NCBI GenBank assembly: GCA_900554635.1
Contig: USHY01000011.1
Span: 1 to 33,741, forward strand
From: an uncultured Clostridium sp.
GTDB taxonomy: Bacteria > Bacillota > Clostridia > TANB77 > CAG-508
DNA length: 33,741 nucleotides
Reading direction: 5' to 3'
Part shown: piece after piece, positions 25,617-33,400 of the stretch
Numbering within the stretch: position 1 is the stretch's first letter
How the letters are laid out: every line of letters begins with the position of its first letter
Made by a program: the position numbers and the translations under genes
The notes under the pieces: model-generated
Database searches by the model: none
What the model was told of the DNA's origin: nothing
What the model saw: the letters and a program-made list of their open reading frames with translations, nothing else

Positions 25617-26497
25617 AGCAATTTTTAAAGAAATTCATACCAACACCAGCTAAAAAATCAGATGATTTATATAAGTTAACAATAGAAAGTATCACAGAGA
25701 TGGAAACAAGAAAAATGCCAAAAACAATGCTTGATTATGAAGTACAGTTAGTTGAACACTGCAACCTTAATTGCAAAAGTTGTTCACATTTTTGCCCAAT
25801 AGCTGATGAAGAATTTTTGGATGTAAAAGAATATGAAAGAGACTGCAAAAGATTATCTGAAATATTTGACAGGAAAGCAAATTTCATAAGATTAATGGGA
25901 GGAGAACCATTATTACACCTTCAAATATGTGAATTCTTTAAAATTACAAGAGAAAATTTCCCTAATGCTTTGATAGACTTAGATACAAATGGGATTTTAG
26001 TATTATCAATGAAAGACAATTTTTGGAAGTCTTTAAGCAAGTACAATATTAATTTGACAATAACAAAATATCCAATAAAAATTGACATTGAAAGAATAAA
26101 ACAAAAGTGTAAAGAAAATAATGTTAAGTTTAGATTCTTCTCGGAAAAACCAGTAATTAATTTTAACCATTTACCATTAGATGAAGAAGGTAGACAGCAA
26201 ATTGAAAACAGTTTTCTTAAATGCTATCTTGCAAACTCTTGCCATACATTGAAACATGGAAAAATGTTTACATGTTCAACAATACCGCATGTTCAGCATT
26301 TGAATGATTATAGCAAATGCAATTTCAGTGTTACAGAAGATGACTACATAGATATTTATAAAACAGATGATAAACAACAAATATTAAATTTTTTATCTAA
26401 ACCAGTGCCTTTTTGCAGATATTGCATTGTTAATGAGAGAAAAGAACAAAAATGGGAAATTTCGGAAAAGAAAACGGAAGAATGGGTGAAAAGATGA
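25604..26497 (+). CDS. Radical SAM protein in the polysaccharide operon
   Basis: This 297-residue protein carries the [4Fe-4S] motif CNLNCKSC (C-x3-C-x2-C) at about residues 53-60, preceded by YEVQLVEH, and the SAM-binding MGGEPLLH near 106-113. A C-terminal cysteine set (CYLANSCH, FTCSTIP, FCRYC) resembles a SPASM/twitch region that could hold a further cluster. Radical SAM enzymes of this kind act on peptides or sugars; between glycosyltransferases a role in modifying a lipid-linked sugar is plausible but unproven. The stop forms ATGA with the next start. Confidence 0.75.
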   Translation: MGKIKQFLKKFIPTPAKKSDDLYKLTIESITEMETRKMPKTMLDYEVQLVEHCNLNCKSCSHFCPIADEEFLDVKEYERDCKRLSEIFDRKANFIRLMGGEPLLHLQICEFFKITRENFPNALIDLDTNGILVLSMKDNFWKSLSKYNINLTITKYPIKIDIERIKQKCKENNVKFRFFSEKPVINFNHLPLDEEGRQQIENSFLKCYLANSCHTLKHGKMFTCSTIPHVQHLNDYSKCNFSVTEDDYIDIYKTDDKQQILNFLSKPVPFCRYCIVNERKEQKWEISEKKTEEWVKR

Positions 26498-27333
26498 AAT
26501 TATTAATAGGGATATGTACTTGCAATCGAAAGCAGATAATTGAATACACGGCCAAATCATTAAGCGAGGTAAAGGGAATTGAAAAAGCTAAAATTGTTAT
26601 CTATGATGATTGTAGTGATGAATACGATATAGATTTTTTAAAGAAAATGTATCCTATGGCATATAAAATAGTAAGAAATGAAAAAAGACTAGGAGCAGAT
26701 TATAACACAGAACAAATGTACAGAGACTTTTGCAAAAGCCAAGAGAATTACCTATTTAATGCAGATTCAGACCTGCTATTTAACTCAAATGTAATAGACA
26801 TAATTGAAGAAAACATACGAGCTACAGAAAAGATTAATTCTAAAATAATCTTTTCAGTTTTTAACACACCTAACCATAAAATAATAAAAAAAATTGATGA
26901 AAATTTGTACCAAAAAGAATCAATAGGTGCTGCAGGAGTTGTCCTAAGCAAACAAGTTGTAAAGACATTTGTAGAGACAATACCAAAACAGTATAGTTAT
27001 AAAATACCATCTATAGACCATTTTTTCTGTAGCAAATTGAAGCAGGATGATTACAAAATTCTGTGCACCCAAAATAGCTATGTACAGCATATAGGGCTAA
27101 TAGGACAAAACTCATTTTTCTATAATACTGACTGGGGTGAAAATTTTGAAATAGAAACATTTAACAATGCAAAAGCAATTAGTGAAGTACTACAGGAGAT
27201 ATTCATGCAAGGCCAAGACCAATTTTTAAAAATAATATATACAAACTGTGAACAGGGTAGAATAGGAATAAAATCATTTTTGAAGGCAATTATTTTATGT
27301 GTTAAATACAAAATAAAAAAGATTAAGAATTGA
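26494..27333 (+). CDS. GT2-like glycosyltransferase (GT-A fold)
   Basis: This 279-residue protein begins MKLLIGICTCNRKQIIEYTAKSL, with VIYDDCSDEYD and the donor-site DxD in FNADSDLLFN. Towards the end IPSIDHFFCSKLKQDDYKI and VQHIGLIGQNS resemble the acceptor/His region of GT2-type enzymes. The start at 26494 is chosen because it forms an ATGA overlap with the radical SAM stop; an in-frame ATG 42 bp upstream (26452) would overlap more and has no ribosome site. Confidence 0.7.
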   Translation: MKLLIGICTCNRKQIIEYTAKSLSEVKGIEKAKIVIYDDCSDEYDIDFLKKMYPMAYKIVRNEKRLGADYNTEQMYRDFCKSQENYLFNADSDLLFNSNVIDIIEENIRATEKINSKIIFSVFNTPNHKIIKKIDENLYQKESIGAAGVVLSKQVVKTFVETIPKQYSYKIPSIDHFFCSKLKQDDYKILCTQNSYVQHIGLIGQNSFFYNTDWGENFEIETFNNAKAISEVLQEIFMQGQDQFLKIIYTNCEQGRIGIKSFLKAIILCVKYKIKKIKN

Positions 27334-27341
27334 GGTAGGAT

Positions 27342-29010
27342 ATGGTAAAACAGTTTATATACTTTTTCAAGAAAATATCTAAAATAACAGAAAGAAAATA
27401 CATATATGAGATTATAATAATAAATATAGTAGCGGTGATAATTGCTATTTCTACACCAGCTCTTATTGCTCAAATAATTACAAAAATGATTAGTGCAGAA
27501 TATGGACAAGTAGTGTGGATACTAGTGATACTAGCATTTATACAGATCTTTAATTTGCTAATAAATGTACTCAACTCCAAACTATTTCACAGCTATAAAA
27601 AGGATATAAATACTGAACTTAGAAAGAAAATGGCTAGTTGTATATTGAATTTGAATATAAAAACTTTTAACAACCACAAAAAAGGTGAATTTATACAAAA
27701 GATAAACAAAGACCCTTATATTCTTGGTTTTTGCATAACAAACATTAATAAATATATTTTCACCATGATAACTAATATCGGAATTATTATTTATATTATG
27801 TACTTAAATATAATATTAGGTGGCATTTATGCAGTTGCTTTCATACTAATACTAGTTATAAGAAAAAAAGGTTTAGACAAGAAAAATAGCTATAGAAAAA
27901 TGTTTTATGAGGAAGAAGAAAAATCAACAACATTGCTAGGAGAAATTCTAAATGGGCTTAGAGAAATAAAGCAACTCGACTTAGGCAGTGAATTTGACAA
28001 AAAAACGGAAAAGCTATTAACTAAGAGCGAAGAACTCCAATATAAGGCAGACTTACAACTAGATATATGTGTTAAACTAAGTAGTATAATACAATGGATT
28101 GCAAATGGCTTAATAATTGTTGCAAGTACAATTCTAATAAAAAGGAATCTCATGATGGCCGATTCTTTTATTACAGCATTTATGTATAGAGTAAATATAT
28201 TTTCATTTGCAGATAATTTTACAGACTTAATAGATTGCATAATGGAATTTAACTTAGTGAGCAATAGAATTTTCCAAGTAATTGATTTGTATGATGAACA
28301 AAAAGAAAATAACAATTTACAAAATGAATGTAAAGGCGATATACAGTTTAAAAATGTTAATTTTAAGTATGATAGAGTAAATGTCTTAGAAAACTGTTCA
28401 TTTAAAATTAACCAAAATGAACTTGTAGCAATAACAGGTAAGAGTGGTGCTGGCAAAACAACAATTTTAAACCTAATGGCTAATATGTATGAAATAGATA
28501 GTGGAGAAATTTTAATTGATGGAAAAAATGTTAAGGAACTTTCTAATAGTTTTATAAGGCAAAATATATCTATGATATCCCAAAACATATATCTATTTGA
28601 TTTATCTATAAAGGAAAATTTGAGAATAGCAAAGCCAAAAGCAACAGATGAAGAAATTGTGGAAGTATGCAAAACAGTAGGACTAGAAGATTACATAGAG
28701 TCATTACCAGAAGGATATGATACTATAATAGGTGAAGGCCGGACAGTACTTAAGCGGTGGCCAAAAACAGCGAATTGCAATAGCCAGAACATTACTTAAA
28801 AATACAAAAATCATATTATGTGATGAAATTACAAATTCACTAGATATAAAACTTGAGCAAAATATAGTTTCAATACTTAAAAAACTAAAAAAAGACCACA
28901 CAATAATAATTGTAACACATAAACTTGAATTAATGAACGAAGTGGATAAACAATATTTATTGGAAAATGGAGAAATGAAAAAATATGAACAAGATAAAAA
29001 AGTGTATTAA
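27342..29010 (+). CDS. ABC exporter (fused membrane and ATPase domains), needs +1 frameshift at CGG 28740
   Basis: The protein has an N-terminal membrane domain with about five to six helices (residues 20-290) and an ATPase domain from about 325. Walker A GKSGAGKTT is near 366-374 and the Q-loop region is ISMISQNIY. The zero frame reaches CGG at codon 467 (IIGEG-) and stops at 28799. Dropping the C gives GQYLSGGQKQRIAIARTLL, the ABC signature, then ILCDEITNSLD (Walker B) and VTHKLE (H-loop), ending at 29010, about 555 residues. Without the shift there is no signature motif and no ATPase. Its place before the ligase suggests export or flipping of lipid-linked glycan; peptide export is an alternative. 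It overlaps the next gene by 26 bp. Confidence 0.9.
28740..28743 (+). other. In-frame CGG(A): +1 recoding site in the ABC exporter
   Basis: The zero frame reads GAA GGC CGG ACA GTA CTT. Omitting the C gives GAA GGC GGA CAG TAC TTA AGC GGT GGC (…Gly-Gly-Gln-Tyr-Leu-Ser-Gly-Gly), the ABC signature region. The second CGG at 28755 is out of frame after the shift. Confidence 0.9.
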
Positions 29011-31402
29011 ATTTATTTTATCAAATATATTATTGATTACATATTTGGCAATTATTATATACATGTCAATTTCAACTCGATATACAATAGGGTATTCAAA
29101 ACACACAATACTTCAATATATACTAATAGGAGTACTAGCATTCATAATTATAGATATTTATATTGCAAAGAAGCAAAATCTAGTTTTTACAAAAACAGAT
29201 TGTTTGATGTTTTTATTGGTTATTTCTTCTACAATTCCGTTAATTGCAGGAAATGCAGCAAGTCTTGAAAGTACAATAATGGCAACAATAAAATATATTG
29301 CAATAATACAAATGTATTTTATTACAAAGTACATTATATCTAAAAATCCTGCTAGTAAAAAAGTAATAATAAATGTGTTTATAATAATTGCGATAGTACT
29401 AGCTTTAGTAGGTATTGAAAAAATGACTTCAAACAAATTGAATTTACTGAGCTTTGATAAAACAAGACTTGAATCATTATTTAATTCAGGAAATACATTG
29501 GCAGCTGTTATTGGTGTGGCAATTTTTCTAAGCCTTGGACAATTGGCAGATAGTCAAAAGAGGTCAGCGAAAATTTTTCAAATTGCAAACATATCTATTT
29601 TGTCAATTACATTTATCTTAACATATAGTAGACTAATGTACATGTCATTTGCATTAACATTGTTTTTCTATTTTTTCATAAACAGGAAAACAAATTTCAG
29701 AAAGCAATCTTTTTTATTAATTTTAACATCAATTTTGATAGGAATTGTATATGCACTGGTTTTCACTAAAAAAACATTGTATGGAGAATATTACAAAATA
29801 TGGGCAGGATTAGCAATAGCAGTAGCACTAGACATTGTAATTAATTACTTAATAAGTTCAAAATTAGAAGGCTTAACTACTTTAAAAGGGAAAAAATCAA
29901 TTATTGTAATTCTAATTATTTTGATGATGATTGGTGTAATATATATTGTTTTTTTGGGTAATATTTCACAACCATTAGCTCTTTTTAATTCAAAAACAGC
30001 TAATGGAAGATATGAGAAAGTAATCAAAAATATTACTGGGAACACTAGCTATATTATTGAGTTAGATGTAGAAGCGGTAAGCAATTCAGAAGAAAATTTT
30101 AAAATAATTGTTGAAGAGAGAAATAAATACCAAGACTATGAAAATGAGAAATCTATTAAACTAGGAAATTATATTGGAAAAGAAACAATAGAGTTTACTA
30201 CTCAACCCAATACTTCAGAATTACATATTATATTTTCTGCTGACAACACTGATGAAAATACAAGATTAATAATAAAAGATATTCGAATAAATGGAAAAAA
30301 AGAAATTCTGAGTTATAAATATTTACCTACAAAATTAGTAGAAAAAATAGAGAACATTAATTTTCAAAATAAAAGCGCATGGGAAAGAATTAGCTTTTAT
30401 GTAGATGCTGGAAGACTAATAAAGGAAAATTGGTTAAGCGGAATAGGAGGAGATTGCTGGAAATACAGATATACAGAACATCAAGATTATAATTTTATAT
30501 CAACAGAAGTCCATAGCTATCCAATACAAGTGTTCTTAGAATTTGGAATTTTTGGTGTTTTAGCATATATAGGAATTATCGTTTTCGTAATACGAAAATC
30601 TGTAAAGAATGAAAAAAAAGGATTAGGAGTAGCATGGGCACTAGTATGTATAATATTGCATTCATTCTTTGATTATGATATGTCGTTTATGTATGTAGCA
30701 ACAATGTTGTTTTCGTTGATAGCAATAATAGATGATGAAGATGGTAAAAAGATAAGTGTTAAAAATTCAAAACTGATAAATAGTATTTTAATTATTTTAA
30801 CAGCAATAATAATATTAAACAATATTATATATTTTTTGTATTTGGTAAATGAAAAAAAGATTAATCAATTAGATAGAGAAAGTCAGGAAAGAGTATATAA
30901 TGACTTTATAGTTCTAATGCCATATAATAGAAATATTAGAGTTAAGTGTTCAAAGTATAGTGAAGGTTGTTTTGTACAGTACAAGTATTTGCTGGATAAT
31001 GAAACATATTATTTAAGTGAAGATGATTCATTTTTTATATACACAATGTATGAATTTGTGCAGAATGCTGTACAGTCAAATGAAATAGAAAACTTGGAAG
31101 CATTATTAAATTATTTTGAAAGAACAAAACTTACTAAAAAGTTTTATCCTAGATATCAAATTAATAGACTAATAACAATTCTAGCTTTAGGAGAGTATAT
31201 AAATGAATTTGAGAATTCTAGTAATTATGGTGAATTGAAAAAATTAGAAGAAAAAGCATATACAATTGTAATAAATGAAATAGAACAGAAGAAGGAAAGT
31301 ATTTTAGACTATGATAATGGAAGATATCCTGCAAGAAATGTAGAATTTTATGCAGAAGAGTTACAATCAATATATGAGGAAGCTATAAATCATTTAGAAT
31401 AA
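28985..31402 (+). CDS. O-antigen ligase/polymerase-like membrane protein (Wzy_C)
   Basis: This 805-residue protein has about twelve helices. A large extracytoplasmic insertion of about 150 residues (about 340-490) includes a beta-rich stretch. The ligase-type motif is HSYPIQVFLEFGIFGVLAY near 511-529, preceded by GIGGDCWKYRY. The C-terminal 200 residues after the last helix are soluble and alpha-helical. WaaL/Wzy family enzymes join or polymerise lipid-linked glycans outside the membrane, so this is likely the last step of the locus. It overlaps the ABC gene by 26 bp. It is followed by a weak hairpin (AAAAAG/CTTTTT) near 31430. Confidence 0.75.
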   Translation: MNKIKKCIKFILSNILLITYLAIIIYMSISTRYTIGYSKHTILQYILIGVLAFIIIDIYIAKKQNLVFTKTDCLMFLLVISSTIPLIAGNAASLESTIMATIKYIAIIQMYFITKYIISKNPASKKVIINVFIIIAIVLALVGIEKMTSNKLNLLSFDKTRLESLFNSGNTLAAVIGVAIFLSLGQLADSQKRSAKIFQIANISILSITFILTYSRLMYMSFALTLFFYFFINRKTNFRKQSFLLILTSILIGIVYALVFTKKTLYGEYYKIWAGLAIAVALDIVINYLISSKLEGLTTLKGKKSIIVILIILMMIGVIYIVFLGNISQPLALFNSKTANGRYEKVIKNITGNTSYIIELDVEAVSNSEENFKIIVEERNKYQDYENEKSIKLGNYIGKETIEFTTQPNTSELHIIFSADNTDENTRLIIKDIRINGKKEILSYKYLPTKLVEKIENINFQNKSAWERISFYVDAGRLIKENWLSGIGGDCWKYRYTEHQDYNFISTEVHSYPIQVFLEFGIFGVLAYIGIIVFVIRKSVKNEKKGLGVAWALVCIILHSFFDYDMSFMYVATMLFSLIAIIDDEDGKKISVKNSKLINSILIILTAIIILNNIIYFLYLVNEKKINQLDRESQERVYNDFIVLMPYNRNIRVKCSKYSEGCFVQYKYLLDNETYYLSEDDSFFIYTMYEFVQNAVQSNEIENLEALLNYFERTKLTKKFYPRYQINRLITILALGEYINEFENSSNYGELKKLEEKAYTIVINEIEQKKESILDYDNGRYPARNVEFYAEELQSIYEEAINHLE

Positions 31403-31450
31403 AATATATTTTGATAATTCATGTTTTAAAAAGTACCTTTTTGGGAAAAA

Positions 31451-31480
31451 TATTGCCATAGGAGTTTTCTTATGGCAATA
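31451..31480 (+). promoter_or_regulatory. Perfect 10-bp inverted repeat around the ribosome site and start codon of the DUF2953 gene
   Basis: TATTGCCATA (31451-31460) is the exact complement of TATGGCAATA (31471-31480). The 10-nt loop holds the GGAG of the ribosome site, and the ATG (31472-31474) is inside the 3' stem. In RNA the hairpin would cover the start codon. In DNA it is a symmetrical site that a dimeric repressor could bind. Confidence 0.6.
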
Positions 31481-31924
31481 AAAATTTATTTAAAAGAATT
31501 TGAATTAAATAATTCTGAAATAAAAAAATTAACAGCATATATCAGTCTTAACATATTCAATAAACTCGATATTATTAAGTTCAAAATTAACAAATCAAGA
31601 TTAAATAAACTAATAAACAAGAACTCTAAAAATTTTAAACTCAATAAATTTGCAACAGAAAGTATTAAAGACATGCTTTTAAGTATGAAGTTTGAAAATG
31701 TAAAGATTAAAGCAAAGATAGGGGTTAAGAACAATATTGTAACTTCATTTGCTATTGTAGTAGTATCAACCATTCTTGCCATGTTTCTTGCTACCAAAAC
31801 GGTAAATCCAAAATATGAGGTTTTACCAGATTATAATGATAAAATCTGTTTGTATTTATCCATTAATTGTATATTTAAAATTAAATTGGTACATATTATC
31901 AATATAATAAAATCATTAAAATGA
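31472..31924 (+). CDS. DUF2953-like protein (YtfI-like)
   Basis: This 150-residue protein has a basic, helical N-terminal half (INKSRLNKLINKNSK…), a central KFENVKIKAKIGVKNN segment, a membrane helix near 92-107 (SFAIVVVSTILAMFLA) and a short beta-rich end (PDYNDKICLYLSINCIFKIKLVHIINIIK). The IKAKIG-x-x-N pattern and the position directly before gerW/ytfJ match the DUF2953 (YtfI) proteins of sporulating Firmicutes, whose function is unknown. It is shorter than the Bacillus protein. The start and ribosome site lie within a perfect inverted repeat. It ends 14 bp before the gerW start. Confidence 0.6.
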   Translation: MAIKIYLKEFELNNSEIKKLTAYISLNIFNKLDIIKFKINKSRLNKLINKNSKNFKLNKFATESIKDMLLSMKFENVKIKAKIGVKNNIVTSFAIVVVSTILAMFLATKTVNPKYEVLPDYNDKICLYLSINCIFKIKLVHIINIIKSLK

Positions 31925-31938
31925 AAGGAGTACCAAAA

Positions 31939-32367
31939 ATGCAAGAACATCCAATTGAAGGTCTTATGGGAGCTGCAATGGACAGCATAAGAGATATGAT
32001 AGATGTAAATACTATCATAGGGGAGCCAATGAAAATACAGGAAAATGTTACAATTATTCCAATCTCCAAAGTATCTTTTGGTTTTGCTGCAGGTGGAAGT
32101 GAGTTTAAGGGAGAGTCAATGGAGGATTACAATAAAAAAATTGAGGAGGAAAATATATCGTACAGAAATCCATTTGGAGGCGGAAGCGGAGCAGGTGTAT
32201 CTATTAAGCCAATAGCCTTTTTATCAGTTCAAGGAGATTTAGTAAAACTATTACCTGTTGAACATAACTGCTCTATTGATAGAATACTAGATTATGTACC
32301 AGAGTTATGCCAAAAAACAGAACAAATTATAGATAAAATAATTAACAAAAAAGAACAAGAACAATAA
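31939..32367 (+). CDS. gerW: GerW family sporulation protein (YtfJ)
   Basis: This 142-residue protein has the family core IEGLMGAAMDSIRDMIDVNTIIGEP, VTIIPISKVSFGFAAGGSEF, PFGGGSGAGVSIKPIAFLSV and VKLLPVEHNCSIDRILDYVPEL, a complete GerW/YtfJ sequence. GerW is a spore protein needed for germination with some germinants in Bacillus. The start at 31939 follows AAAGGAG; the in-frame ATG at 31921 is upstream of the ribosome site and is rejected. It is coupled to the DUF2953 gene. Confidence 0.9.
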   Translation: MQEHPIEGLMGAAMDSIRDMIDVNTIIGEPMKIQENVTIIPISKVSFGFAAGGSEFKGESMEDYNKKIEEENISYRNPFGGGSGAGVSIKPIAFLSVQGDLVKLLPVEHNCSIDRILDYVPELCQKTEQIIDKIINKKEQEQ

Positions 32368-32380
32368 TTTTTATGTAGAC

Positions 32381-32409
32381 TTGACAACCTGATTTTTTTA
32401 ACATAAAAT
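32381..32409 (+). promoter_or_regulatory. Sigma-A promoter of fba
   Basis: TTGACA (32381-32386) and TAAAAT (32404-32409) are spaced by 17 bp, 30 bp before the fba start. Confidence 0.85.
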
Positions 32410-32438
32410 ATATGCAGAATTTGAAGGAGGTAATTGTT

Positions 32439-33368
32439 ATGCCATTAGTAACAACAAAAAACATGTTTGAAAAATCAATGAAGGAAGGATTTGCAATAGG
32501 AGCATTTAACATAAATAATATGGAAATAATCCAAGGAATTGTAGATGCAGCAAGTGAAAATAATTCACCAGTAATATTACAAGTATCATCAAGTGCAATT
32601 AAATATGCAAGAATGCCATATTTAATGAAAATGGTTGAAGCAGCAGTTGAAACAACTAATATTCCAATTGTATTACACTTAGACCATGGACCAGATTTTG
32701 AAACTTGTAAAGAGTGTGTAGATGCAGGATTTACATCAGTAATGATAGATGGCTCAAAGTATAGTTTTGAAGAAAATGTTGCACTTACAAAAAAGGTGGT
32801 TGAATATGCACATTCAAAGGGTGTAGTAGTAGAAGCTGAACTTGGAAAATTAGCAGGCATTGAAGATGATGTTAATGTTTCAGCAAATGATGCTATGTAC
32901 ACAGACCCAGATCAAGCAAAGGAATTTGTAGAAAGAACAGGATGTGATTCATTAGCAATAGCAATAGGAACAAGCCATGGAGCATATAAATTTAAAGGAG
33001 AAGCAAAGTTAAGATTTGATATTTTAGCAGAAGTAAAAAAGAAAATACCAAACACTCCAATAGTATTACATGGAGCATCAACTGTAATACCAGAACTTGT
33101 TGAAATGTGCAATAACTATGGTGGAGAAATACCAGGAGCAAAAGGTGTTCCAAATGAAATATTAAAGCAAGCAGGAGAATCAGGAGTATCAAAAATAAAT
33201 GTTGATACAGACTTAAGATTAGCAATGACTGCAAATATAAGAAAAGTATTTGGAGAAAAACCATCAGAATTTGACCCAAGAAAATACTTAGGACCAGCAA
33301 GAGAAGCTGTAAAAGAAATTGTAAGCTATAAAATAGCAAATGTATTTGGCTCAAAAAATAAAGCATAA
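32439..33368 (+). CDS. fba: Fructose-bisphosphate aldolase, class II
   Basis: This 309-residue zinc-dependent aldolase of glycolysis and gluconeogenesis splits fructose 1,6-bisphosphate into DHAP and glyceraldehyde 3-phosphate. Clear marks are FAIGAFNINNMEI, the HLDHGPDFETC segment with the catalytic Asp and a zinc His, and VEAELGKLAGIEDD. IGTSHGAYKF and LHGAST carry zinc His residues, and NVDTDLRLA is the phosphate-binding loop. The start at 32439 follows AAGGAGG; the in-frame ATG at 32412 lies before the ribosome site and is rejected. It is a single gene between its own promoter and a terminator, with highly uniform AT-rich codon use typical of strong expression. Confidence 0.95.
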   Translation: MPLVTTKNMFEKSMKEGFAIGAFNINNMEIIQGIVDAASENNSPVILQVSSSAIKYARMPYLMKMVEAAVETTNIPIVLHLDHGPDFETCKECVDAGFTSVMIDGSKYSFEENVALTKKVVEYAHSKGVVVEAELGKLAGIEDDVNVSANDAMYTDPDQAKEFVERTGCDSLAIAIGTSHGAYKFKGEAKLRFDILAEVKKKIPNTPIVLHGASTVIPELVEMCNNYGGEIPGAKGVPNEILKQAGESGVSKINVDTDLRLAMTANIRKVFGEKPSEFDPRKYLGPAREAVKEIVSYKIANVFGSKNKA

Positions 33369-33374
33369 AAATAA

Positions 33375-33400
33375 AAGGAACGGAATAAAAACCGTTCCTT
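33375..33400. terminator. Bidirectional terminator between fba and smpB
   Basis: AAGGAACGG (33375-33383) pairs with CCGTTCCTT (33392-33400) over an 8-nt loop with A- and T-rich flanks. It resembles the yebC-tmcAL terminator in stem and loop length and serves converging genes. Confidence 0.85.

Noticed and set aside
26452..26494. Start of the GT2-like gene at 26452
   Set aside because: It has no ribosome site and a long overlap; 26494 gives the canonical N-terminus and an ATGA overlap.
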